NCBI GenBank assembly: GCA_029532415.1
Contig: JAQOTA010000070.1
Coordinates: forward strand, 496,001-560,000
Direction of reading: 5' to 3'
Length of the DNA stretch: 64,000 nucleotides
Source of the DNA: Marasmius tenuissimus
Taxonomy: Eukaryota > Basidiomycota > Agaricomycetes > Agaricales > Marasmiaceae
Shown piece by piece: positions 1-11,090 of the stretch. Made by a program: the position numbers and the translations under genes. Numbering within the stretch: the stretch's first letter is position 1; each line of letters opens with the position of its first letter. A model generated the notes under the pieces. That model was not told where the DNA came from and ran no database searches. It saw only the letters and a list, made by a program, of their open reading frames with translations.

Positions 1-380
1 TCTCCAATACCGTCCGAAGGTTGCCCCGCCAGTAACGTCGTCGGTCTTGTCAGTATTGACTGACGCCCTTGCTGACGACTTGGAAGGACGCCACTGAGGC
101 TCGGAAGATCGGGCATTTCAGTCCTGGCGGTGAAGGTGGAAAGTCCCAAGGCTTCTATCGCACCTGTTTTTACACTAGCAGCGTATCGTTTTCTATTACT
201 AGCAGTGTATTATTCTCTATCAATAGCAGTGTATTATTCTCTATCACTAGCAGCGTACGATCTTGTTATTGACTACCATGAATAGCGCACTAATCCTTGG
301 TGCAACGAGGCTGTTGTGCAGCACGCCTCCAATGTGCATATTGATGTTAGGTAATCTGGTCCCCTTCTTCTCCTACTGCC
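1..380. other. Upstream region of TET/JBP gene
   Basis: No gene is recognised here. The stretch precedes the ATG at 381 and holds the 24-bp tandem repeat described separately. The pyrimidine-rich run just before the start (about 350-380) looks like a fungal 5' leader. None of the KDZ terminal-repeat sequence found at 48.6 kb is visible here, so this dioxygenase gene cannot be tied to a KDZ element from the window alone. Confidence 0.5.
173..268. repeat. 24-bp minisatellite, four units
   Basis: Four head-to-tail copies of a 24-bp unit, each built around a CTAGCAG core followed by GT(A/G)T and a T-rich spacer, start at 173, 197, 221 and 245. Units differ by only a few bases. The array ends about 110 bp before the start codon of the TET/JBP gene, so it lies in its promoter or leader. 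Confidence 0.85.
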
Positions 381-2632
381 ATGGTCAACCTGCGTCGTTC
401 TTTGCGACTGCAAGAGCAGGCTCAGAAACTCGTCGCGAAATTCTTCAAGCCCACCAAGAAGCTCGAGAATACCCAGGAGGTCCCCTGGAATGGATCCATG
501 GCCGCGTTGGCAGTTTGGCGGCACATGGAAGCAGACGATGAATTCCAAAACCGGGATCCAGACATGCTATCAGCAGACCCTGGTTCCGATTCAGAGTTGG
601 ATGCACTGGAGGAAGGTCGTAACAAACATTTGTTAGATGGAGTGAAGGATCTAGAGGACTTGGCCCCCGGGTTTCAGCACCTCGCCCTCTCCAACCCTGG
701 CTTATCGTGAGTGCCACTGCAGCTTGTTGCTCTTCCCCTTCACTAACTCAATCCAACCTCAGCAAGCTCCGATTTGAGCCACTGGTGACCAAGCTGCCAG
801 TGACCAAGCTGCCAGTGAAAAAGCCGCCGGTGACGGACAGTAAGAAAAGGAAGAGGAACTTGGAAGATGGATCGGGAGGTGAATCGGGAGATGAGAAGGC
901 AGCGGGAAAGGGTAAAGGAAACAAGAAGAGCAGGAGGAAGAGGAAGAAGAAAAAGAAGGGTATGGAAGGCAACAGTCAGGCTGAAGATTGGCAGGACCAG
1001 GAGGAAAGGAAGGAAAAGGAAGAGGAGGAGGAAGAGAATCTGGAGGAAAAGCCCCAGGAGCCAGAGCACCGTTATACGTGAGCACTGTTTTAGTGATTCT
1101 TTCGCTTACACCTTGACGTTATGGACAGAACCTCTCGCATTCACCTCTCCAATGTCAACGTCTCTCAGCCATCGACCCTCCCCCCTCCCAATCCCAAACC
1201 CTCGTCCCTCACGCCTGGTCAACAACGTAAAAGGGCCCACAGGATGGGCAGACATGAGCGCAGGATTCTCAAGAAGCACGGGGACGCCGAAGTATTCAGG
1301 TCCACAGGAGCGTTCGGCAGCATATACTCCAGAGACTCTGTTCGACTCACTAGCACTGGCTGGCAAGGCCTGAATGCTGGGACATCTGAGAGGGCTTGCA
1401 TCATGAAAGCAGTTAGGGCTGGCGAGAAGGTACCCAGGAAGTTGACCCCCATTTACTACGAAGGGTAAGTCTTCCCAGTCCATGTTAAATGCTGTCTAAC
1501 CACCTTTCCTTTGCCTTGTTAGTCAAAACACAGCTCTCGCCGGCTCCACTGGTGCTATCGCTTTCTATCGCAGCAAAATCACCAACGCTACTCGAGACCT
1601 TCTTCTCGATCTTGTCGTTCACATCTGGCTATTCATCCGATTGACCACCTTCAATGTGGCGGATCTTGTCGACAACAAGGCCCGAGGCGAACATTGGTTT
1701 TGCATTGCTGGTATTGACCGAAATAACAAAAAGGTAAGCATTTCTTACGCTCCCCTTGTTCTCCCTTGATTCTTAAAGCACGTCAGGTCCCTGCATACAC
1801 CACTTGGCACAGGCAGAACAGAATGGTCATTGAGAAGTTCTTTGCAGCAGGCCAACCCTTCCAAATGCTGACGGCTTACGGGTGTGGAATTTTGGAACGC
1901 GTGTTTCCCAAAATTGCTGATCGCTACCGGGAATGTAACGAGTATATGCGGGAGAACTATGGTCTGGAACCGCCTTTCGGTCTGTTTTGGAATTTCTGCC
2001 TCAATGGCATGTCCAAGGCCACGAAACCCCTTCGAGTCTTCTGCACGCCTCATGTTGACTACAAGAACATCGCCCTCGGGGTGTGTATGATTTTTATTTA
2101 TGGTAAGCAAGATTCTTTCACATTGCACCGGAGTAAGCTCATCTCCAGTTCAGGACACTTTGATCACCGCGAGACTTGCTGGCTGGTGATCTGGGAGGCA
2201 GGGGTTGCATTTGAACTGCCACCCGGTGTTTTCCTCATCTACCCCTCTTCCCTCTTCTTGCATTTCAATATGGACGTCAAAAGTAAGCGGTTCTCTTACA
2301 CCACATAGCTATCAGCCTTTATCAGCAGCTAACGTGCATGCCCAGATCTGGACTTTGTCGTTACCAAAGACGGAGCAATGCCGACTCGTGACAATAGCCA
2401 GCCTTTATGTTCTTGTGGCGAAACCGGGGACGACATTCATGGATCCAATTGGAAGGAGGCAAAAGGGCGAGGCTCTATGGTTTGGTTTAACCAAGCATCC
2501 ATGTTTCAGACCTCTGAGCTGGGAAAGGAGACGGGGTACACAACGGTAGAGCTTGCTAAGGCCAACAAAGCGCCCTCTCAATCAAACACGGAATTTTGGA
2601 AGGCGCAGAACATCCATCCGGTCTGGCTTTAG
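381..2632 (+). CDS. TET/JBP-family 2-oxoglutarate/Fe(II) dioxygenase
   Basis: Seven exons (381-706, 763-1077, 1129-1464, 1523-1733, 1787-2102, 2154-2282, 2346-2632) give 639 aa with no internal stop. The N-terminal third is low complexity: an acidic stretch, then a Lys/Arg/Glu-rich segment (about residues 125-210) with KKSRRKRKKKKK-type basic runs, a likely nuclear signal. The catalytic double-stranded beta-helix follows. TPHVDYKN supplies the metal-binding HxD (about H485, D487), LFLHFN supplies the distal His (about H538), and the segment between, with WEAG and ELPPG, matches basidiomycete TET/JBP proteins. A tail with VWFNQASMFQ is also typical of these fungal proteins. Family members oxidise 5-methyl-pyrimidines in nucleic acid using Fe(II), O2 and 2-oxoglutarate. 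In fungi they are expanded and often lie near KDZ transposons, but no transposase adjoins this copy. Substrate is inferred only. The gene looks functional. Confidence 0.85.
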
Positions 2633-2843
2633 TACTACTCATTCTTCTGATTGTTTCATAGACGCTTCTAATACACCATCTTGACTCCTTATTCTTTCTT
2701 TCTCTCGTACGATGGCAAGAAATTCGGACCCCTGACATTAGCAAGAGTAGTACTGTATCAATAGAAGGAACGGAAGCGATTTAAGCAAGAGAGGGTAAGT
2801 AGTTCGTGTTCAAAGTCCGCATACGAGAGTTGTGGATCCTCCT

Positions 2844-5800
2844 TTAAACGATGTTGCTCTCACCAATGTTGTCCAGAATGGAGGCCAGGAGCCAATGTTC
2901 CACTGCTTCTTTGACTGTCAGCACCAGAGCCTCTGTCGAAGACTGAGATGAACCCGGCGTTGTCGCTCCCTCGTCTCCCAACAACGTGCTCGCAGCAGTC
3001 ACATAGTCTATAGAAAGGAGGTGAAGAAGAAAGGATGCTGGGATCCTCATCTCCCGCAGGCATGATCGGAACTTACAGACCCCGGCATTGAGGTTGGTAA
3101 GACGCTCAGAAGGTGTAAGACCAGCTCCGTACTCCTCGTCGACATCCTCAACAAGAATCACCTATACACAACGAAAGGCGATATTAGCACACATAGAACA
3201 AACAACAGACACACCCTACCTTGGTTCGTATGCCATCGGTCAAGACATAGGGCGCCCCCGTGGCAGCCCAGCAAAACATCCTCATCCGGAAAGTGTCCTG
3301 ATGAATTTCGTCGAAGTTGATGATGGGGTTCAAACGACCCTTCAATCCGTTCATCAACTCCACTGAAGGATATCCAGAACCTTCCAAGAAACCCCGGAAC
3401 AGGTCTTGGAAGGAAGCTGCCGCAAAGGAAGGGGCATCTCGTATCGCGCGATTGAGCTTTGCAGCGGTTTCATCCCTGACGAGAGACTGGTAGTCCAACC
3501 GGAGACTGGAGTAATGATGAATATAGCTGTCGTAGACGCTGGATACAAATTCTTCTGAACCCCCTTGATAGCAGCGTGCGATCTGGAGGCGTTGAGTTAG
3601 AGTATTCCATGACTCTCTCGGATATCAAAAACACACCTGCGTGAAATTATAGCCTTTGTCGCATGGCATCCTGAATCCCTTCAAAAAGAATGTGACGGCA
3701 GGATGATCAACACCCCGTGACCCAAGAATGGCGTTGTGAAGCATTTCCCATCCCAGTGCTCGATGTTGCTCCAGGCTACGGTTCCTAAGAGAGGCGACCT
3801 GAGAATGGGTTAAGTTTGGGAGTAGAGAAAGGTGGATTGAGACGAAGCTCACGTCACACTCGTGATAGGAAGAAAAATGGCTCGCGAATTGGTGTATGTC
3901 ATCCTCGTGTCCCAGGGATGCCCAGGCTTTCAAGGTGGAGTGGAGCTCTGGAAACCAGCGCGAAACCAGATTGGAATGGAGAGAAGCGACATGGCACTCG
4001 TTGATAAAAAATATCAGAGCCAATGGATTGAGAGGCTCTGTTCCCAATCCATAGATCAGAGAAAGCGCAGCCAGCGTACCCAGAATGCCCCAATCCATCT
4101 TCTGATCATTGGACATCCACCTTGCTGACGGACCATTGACAGCAGCAAGCATTGAAAACTGAGGACCGTGAGGCAAGAAAAAGGTTGATGCACGGCTCGA
4201 GAAGTAGCCATGAGCAAGAGTTTGGACAGCCTCTCTCTCAACGCCGGTCCCACTACTGACCATCGTTCCCTCCGCGTCTACACTGAAAGCCACAAAGAAG
4301 GTCAGAACGATCAGCGTTAGACAGCAGATGGACTCGGAACTCACATCTCAAAGGAACGATCCAAGGTGAGCAACCGTGTGAAATCTCCGCTCAAAAGGCA
4401 CTCCACAATGGCCTCCTTCAACCTCAATGCCAGCTCCCCGAAATCTCTTCCTTTGATCGCGAGAACGGGAGGTGGAACTCCTTCATGGCTGGATGTATAA
4501 GTTTCCGACACAATCTCGAAAAACCTCCCGGTCCGCTCGTACTTCCAAATGATACCCAGGGCTGGTTCCTTCTTCTCATGCCAGGGCGAGCTCCATAGAA
4601 CAGTAGGAGTGACACGCCTGGGCTAGATAGCACGAGAGTTAAAGCAACTTGCTTTCCAAGGGGGGCACCAGACTCACCTCCGGAGCATGATTGCTTGGCA
4701 ACGTTGATGTCAACGCGGAGGCGCCATTTTCTGAAGATGCCGAGGCTGCAGAAACACTGCGGGTGGACGGAGGACCTCTGCTGCCGTTTGATGATGATGA
4801 GGCTGTCGAAACATTTCTGGATGTTGCGGCAGCACCGTGACCGGTAGAGGAGACTGGGGGGGTATGGGTAGGCGTACGAAGAGTGAGGGCGGGCCGGTTA
4901 AGAAGAGTCTGGGCTACGCTTTCCTCCTCCTGCTAAACTCAAGGCATTAGTAGCAAGTGAGGTAGGTATAGCACGGGAACCAACCTCTTCATCTTCATCG
5001 CTTCCCTCTTCGTTCCCACAGTCATTCTCTAGGTCTTGCTCCGTGATCATTACTTCGCTGCTCCCAGCCTCCACATCGTCGCGGAAAATGGTGTAGATGC
5101 GTTTGGGAATGCAGCGGTGGATTTTGACAGCACTGTCTTCCTGAAGACCAAGGTCTGCGAGACTCTTTTGGATGGAAAGCGGGTAATAGCATCTTCGAAC
5201 GACTGACATAAGTGGTAGGGTGAGTTTGTTCAAAACCCAATAGGCTAATAAAGGCCACTCACTAGTGTTGAGCTCAAAGAAGCCCCGAGGGGTGACAGAC
5301 AGCTTTGGATGAGCGTAGTCCTTGTCAGTAATCAAGTCCTCCAAGGTGCTTGTGGCAGAGAAAGAGCCCGTTGCGAGCTTCCAGGTTTTGTTCAAGCCAT
5401 TTGCACGACCGCGGTTGGTGAAGGCCAGCAGTTGAAGGGGAACCTGCTCGTGGGGTTGAAAGGCCGAGGGTCCAGCTACGTGGGGTAGCTCGAGGTGATA
5501 CCCATAGTTGCGGAGTTCCTCTACAACAGTCATAAGCACCTCCATCACTGAGGTCTTCACGTCAATGTCGTGAAACTCATGGTATAGGTGAAGGCGATTG
5601 AGCACGGCGTTAAAAGAGTCTTGATGGCGGGTATACTTGACCAAGTATCGTGGAAGACCAAAAACCTAAAGGGAACTGAGAATCAGCCAGAAGCAAGAAG
5701 CAAGAAGTAATACTCACGGTGAGGGTTTGATTCGGTGGTTGTGGAGGATACACGTTGATTGCTAAATTCAACACCATCTTCTCACCCTCCGTAACGCGAA

Positions 5801-6404
5801 GGCAGTCGTCGATCGTAATTCGCTGCTGCTGCTCGATCAAGGTTGGAGGCTTCTTGGCCTTGCTGCGTGGCCCTGGTCTTTTTGGAGGAAGGGATACCGC
5901 AGCATGATCGAGTCTGGCGTTGTTGGCGGCTCGAATGAGGTCGATGCTGGGAAACCCGTTCTGCGTGGTGACACGAGGGCGCCCGTCACGAGGAGGCTGA
6001 AGCGGAGCACTATTTGCAACTGCGTTGAGCATATTGACGCTGGTGTACGGTGCGATTGGCAGAGAAGATCCCCCAGAAGGGGTTTGCGAAGGTCCTGCCG
6101 CTGCATTCGTTGAGGCCGTAGGTTGGGCCTGAGCAAGATGGGCCATTAGACTCGCTGCAGAGAAAGGGGTCGAACTTGAGGTGAAGGCCGTGGCATCGTT
6201 GGGCTGAGAAGGTCCCGACGCGCTGCTAAGTTGAGAAGGAGCAGGGATGTTGGTAGAAAGCGAGGAAGAGGCGGAGTTGTTGAGATCGTTGGTAGACGAC
6301 ACTATCTGAGAAGAACCGGTAGACTGAGTAAGACCAGGCTGAGATTGGAGGAATCCCAGGATAATCTGGCTCAGCGCCTCCGGGCCAAAATTATTGAAGT
6401 TCAT
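2844..6404 (-). CDS. Large agaricomycete protein with divergent HECT-like C-terminus
   Basis: Nine exons (6404-5718, 5665-5263, 5202-4985, 4929-4678, 4622-4345, 4282-3853, 3798-3637, 3582-3220, 3161-2844) join in phase to 1036 aa. Residues 1-190 are Ser/Thr/Ala/Gln-rich and disordered, ending in a basic patch (PPKRPGPRSKAKKP). An acidic segment (DEDEE) and a Ser-rich linker lie near the middle. The globular C-terminal half ends in a segment with FRSCLREMRIP, which resembles the HECT E3 pattern of a catalytic Cys followed by a short helix and a Leu-Pro or Ile-Pro step. I recall similar agaricomycete proteins being assigned to the HECT fold. If right, it would be a ubiquitin-ligase-like protein, but the usual threonine before the catalytic Cys is Ser here. 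Function is uncertain; the gene model is solid. Confidence 0.7.
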
Positions 6405-9400
6405 GTTCTGTTGTGCATCGGGAATTAGTGGGTAAGTGAGGAAGCACTCTTGTATTGCTCACCGAGTTGGGGTGGACCTGAATGAGCGCTAGCCTTGAAA
6501 GAGAGTGTGACGGAAAGATAAATGGTGGTGAGGGAAAGAAGTGCGTTGGAAGTACGAGCAGCGACGACATACACACAAGCACCTACCGTAACAGGTGTCC
6601 CAATCTGGTTGTATAGGTGCCGGATTGGGATGAATGGGTGCACAAATATAGACGCGAGCAACTGACGCCGCTCTAAAAAAGCAAGATCGGGTCCATGCAT
6701 ATGAGCGCTGTTCTGAACACACACCTCTCAGCCATGAGCTTAAATCCCGGCGAGATAGGGTTTGAACGCAAGAGTCGCGTGGCAATACCACTACCTCAAA
6801 GTTCGAACGACTGTCTGGGGCTAACCCATAGTTCAACGCTTGTATATCTGAGTTCTTACGGGGTTTTTGGCAGAGCCGTGTTGGTCAGGTCGCGAGCGCA
6901 TCTGGGGAGGTGAGGAACAGACCAAGAGACGTTGGTGTGGTAGGACTCTTTGGTAAACATTCAACGAGCGAACGTTGGTCAAAAGTACAAACGAAGTCGA
7001 GGGTAAAGGGAATGCAGGCAGAGGTTCGCTCATGGACGCGGCAGGTCTGAATCCAAATGCCGGACGTCAATAACTCGACGCCCAATCTCGACTCCGGGTA
7101 GCCGAAGTTAGACCGCGCACGATTTTTGTCCCAATTATGTGCTTATAAATCAAGCCTTCGTCGTCGTCCGTTCTCGAATAATGCGATACTGTTCTAATCA
7201 ACGTTCGCTCGCAGTTCCTATCTCTCATAATGCCTGCCAATGCCACAACTTCCGGACTCTGATCCCCTATTACTCGTACCATCAGTCTGTATATCCCCGA
7301 CCTGTTCTCAGGATATTTCCGAACATTTACCGACCTCTCGCCTGGCCCTCCCGAGTCCTCGGCTTCAGCATTCGGAATTGACCTGGGAAATTGGAGGATA
7401 TTCAGGCCCTCCATACACTCTACTCCGGCCTCCGAATTCCGGAGGCTTCTGAGTTTTCTGATAACGACGCTGTTCTGATCCGAGAGAGATCTCGAGGAAA
7501 CATCATCGTTTTTCTCATTCAGGGCTGCGTTCCCTTTGCACTAGTGACTAAGTGGACTGAATTTAAACATTTATATCTCCTTGAGGAAGAGTGTGGGCGA
7601 AGGGCTCAGTGCTCTGTGACATGTGTCCACTAAACTTCCGGCCCCCCGGAGTTGTACCTACGCGCCCCTCCCCCCTACGTATACCAGCCTGGAATTAAGG
7701 ACTTACAAAGGCGCACGAAGTTCCTAGCGAAGCACGATTAGATACTTATAAGGACTAGTGTGGCCGCCGTTGTCGTGTGGGGCCGCAGTTTATGTCGCCA
7801 CTGACAAGTGCTACCACTATTGTCCATACGGGATAGGTGTGTAGCGCCCACTGGTGAATCGAATTAGGGCCATAATCACTGGTGTGAGTCAACAAGATCC
7901 GGGTTTTCTTGTTCTGTGAGATGAGTGTGCACTGTGGGGTTCCGGAAACGCGTCAAAGACGTGGTGTGGAGCTATGATTCGCGTTTAACTGCCTATACGG
8001 TGTCAATGATCACGAAGGCAACGAATGAATATCTGGCTGACTTGTCCCATCTTGTTATTGATCCAGCTACTCCTGAATCTCGCCCTTGCACTGACTCCGA
8101 GGGTTTCGAAGGTCAAGTCGTCGCAACCGTGAGCTTCGGTATACAGGGAGGGCTTCAAAGAAGAGCCGTCTGTTGACTTAAGAAAAATTATCACCTTTGG
8201 GGGAACAGACAGTGGGGCGAATTCGAATATGTCGTGAATGGGGAATGGGGAATAGGGCAAAGGGTTTCTTTACGCCTCTATTTTCTCAGTATTGGTCCCA
8301 TCACCACGAGGCGAAAGGAGCTCCGAGCTGCGGGCCGTACCCGCGCCATGGCCAACGCGTACTCATGGGAACGAAAACTCTAGGCTAGGAGCAGGAGGTG
8401 GAGAGAATAATTTGACTTTCGAGCCGTTACCTATATGTATGAATACGTACATAGAATTTGGAACGTACGGTGACAGGTCAAAGCGCTGGCGCTGGTGCGT
8501 CATCAATGTTCGGGAAGGGGGCGGGAGGGGGTCGCTTGAATCTATATATAAATCTTGGCGGTCAAAATTGATGCGGAGCCCGACGGCCCCCTTGAGCCCT
8601 GTGTACTATAAGCCCCATTCTAACCCGTCCGGGCTCGTCGGAGCAATATCCTGTTCATACAAAAAGTTTTGACTACAGGAGCTTTGGGCAAAGGGTTCGA
8701 ACGTCGGTCTCGGCCCCGGGTATCCAGAACCAGAGTCAGAATGCGAAGGAACACTCAGTATGCGAATCATCACAGGGGGAGACTACGTACACATATGAAG
8801 AATGACTGGAAGAAAAGGGTCAGCGGTCTCGATCATCGAGTGGAGTCAGGCTCAGAACCTGGAGAATTAGACGCGTTTTTTGATTAAATTGAAATGAACA
8901 AACGAACTGTGAAAACGTGTTTTGAAAAAAGGGACTCGGAAAGTCTGGAGAACAGAACGCGGCTGTCGCGTTCGATTTATGATCGAGAAATATTGGACAG
9001 GGAACTTGGGGGGGCGGCGCGAATATGACACGCTTCTAGGTCGAGTTGGTGTGTGTATTGGGTATGGCGGGGACAGTGGCGGTGGAAGTGAAGCGACTAC
9101 TTTAGATACATGAACAATTCTTCAAAGCGATGGACGTCAATGTCGCATTTTTCAGTGACGCGGTGGGCAGTGTATCTGGAGAGCTGGTTACATATTATAC
9201 CTTGAACCGTACAATATGCTCGTCTGGGAGAGCTCACAAGCAGCATATGTATGTCTCTACCGAGGGTAATTTCATGATACATAACTTCCTTGAACGACGG
9301 TCCAATGGACGCGGGTTTTCCATTCTTCGACCTAACAACCTCCACACAGATGCGGGGACAGGCATCAGACTGATTCACGGCTCGGCTGTCAAGGGGCTAC

Positions 9401-11090
9401 CGCGACGTCGCCAGTTCTTCGACGAGATTCTTTCCATGAGGGTATAAAAGGACATGAGGCAGGACGATCGCAGGGCTGTCCGACTCGGTAAACAAGAGCT
9501 CGAGCGCCGAGGTATGGGTGGGATATATAATGTATACACACTGAGCCCCGTCTTCCCATGTCCTCCCCACTTGTTGATAGCTGCGCATACAACGCCTTGC
9601 TCTTCGGCATGCATCGAGAGGTCATTATGAGGCCAAGAAGCTCTTCGGGGGTCGCCACTGGGAAAGAGGAAGCTTGAATGATGAAAGAAGAGAGCAAGGG
9701 GTATATAAAAATAACGAACCGCGGTGTTGCTGTTCGAGACTCGGAGAGGAAATGATATGAAACTATTGTATATTCGTTTCTGTCTTGTTCTGATGCTGTC
9801 GTACTGCGGTTCTGTGATTCTGTGATTGAGATTAAATGATATTTCATTTCCACTCGACACTTGATTCGTTTCCAGAAGAAAGGAAGAAGGAAAAAAAAAC
9901 ATAGCTATACGTCCACGTACAACTTTAACCTGCAACATCGAGGACTCGGCAGCCTAGACTACGCAGTACGCGGAATCGAGAAAGCCGGGGAATCAAAGAG
10001 CCGCTTGAGATCCACTCAGAGTAACGCGAGGACGGGTTAGATTTCTGATCGAGTGGGTATCTTGGAGCCCCAAGCCCGCCTCGAGGCAGGATCGTCGGAG
10101 AACTTGAACTCGAAAGCACCACCCTTTCGTGGTGAGAAGATACGCAACGCGATTGGCGACGAATTGGACGAATGACTAGTCGTATGTATTGGTTTTCTGA
10201 CAAGATGCCTTTCATTTCCCTTGCTTTGTACCACATGCCAATGAGATGTATGTCATGCGCGATGCGAACTACATTAGAAGGGATGGTCGCCTAGCTGAAC
10301 GGGATCTACACAGCACCCATGAGAGCTGTAGATTGAATTTCGGGTTGCCGACAAGCGCTACTTAGAATGTATTGAATCTATCTCGATTGTTCTTGCCTGG
10401 GTCCCTAGATGGTCATAAACCGACAGCGAGCTAAAGGAAAGGAGCGTGGGGTCCAGGGCGCATCGAAATGCGTTGGAACGGGTAGGCGAGGGTGATAGGT
10501 CAGCAGGGACGATATCACGCCGGAAAAACCGGTAACAGGAGGGCGTCTGTGAACGAAACAAAGGTAATCTTGTCGTATTCGGGGATGGAGAGCCAGTATT
10601 GTCTGAATGGAAAAAAACACTCAGTGCGTGAAGGGTGTTCAAACACGTGTAGTTGGCCGTGGCTCGGCACTAGAGAGAGTCATACGGGACTGTTGATATC
10701 GTGAGTGATGGGGAGAGAAGGAACCGGAAAGACGGGACGAGTCATAGGAAGGAGCTATTCCTGATGGCGAACTTTGTTGGTGAGGCAGGAGGTAAGCAGG
10801 AGGCTGATGATGTTGTGAAGGTTGAACGAATTGTGTTGTGAAGGGTCGAAAGGAAGGAGGCGACGGCAATGGGCCCGGCTAGATAGTCCGGACCGGCCGG
10901 AGGAGAATCTTGTTATGGGAAAATGATTTCGCAGTAAATCCTGTCCGGATGTAACGTTCCTTGGAAAAATTAAATAAATTTGTGATTGGATTTGTGGTGA
11001 AAACGCGTGACAGGGAATACCTATAACCACCAAGCACGTCAGGCCATCTTTTCCTGGATACTTCCTCTGCCCTTGTCCTCCAACCCATAC
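6405..11090. other. Gene-poor 4.7-kb interval
   Basis: No reading frame here is convincing. Open stretches on both strands lack recognisable motifs, plausible splice partners and domain-like composition. The interval separates the divergent start of the HECT-like gene (6404) from the GATA-factor gene (11091). It presumably holds both promoters and perhaps a long leader for the GATA gene. TATA-like runs occur (for example tatatataaa near 8550), but no transcript can be assigned. No tRNA T-loop consensus was found. Confidence 0.5.

Noticed and set aside
8693..8715. GGGTTCGAAC resembling a tRNA T-loop
   Set aside because: The flanking bases do not form a T-stem and no acceptor, D or anticodon arms are present. 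No tRNA, rRNA or CRISPR array was recognised in the window.
9375..9938. 187-codon minus-strand frame in the 6.4-11 kb gap
   Set aside because: No motif or splice context and low coding character; overlapping frames on the same strand are equally long.
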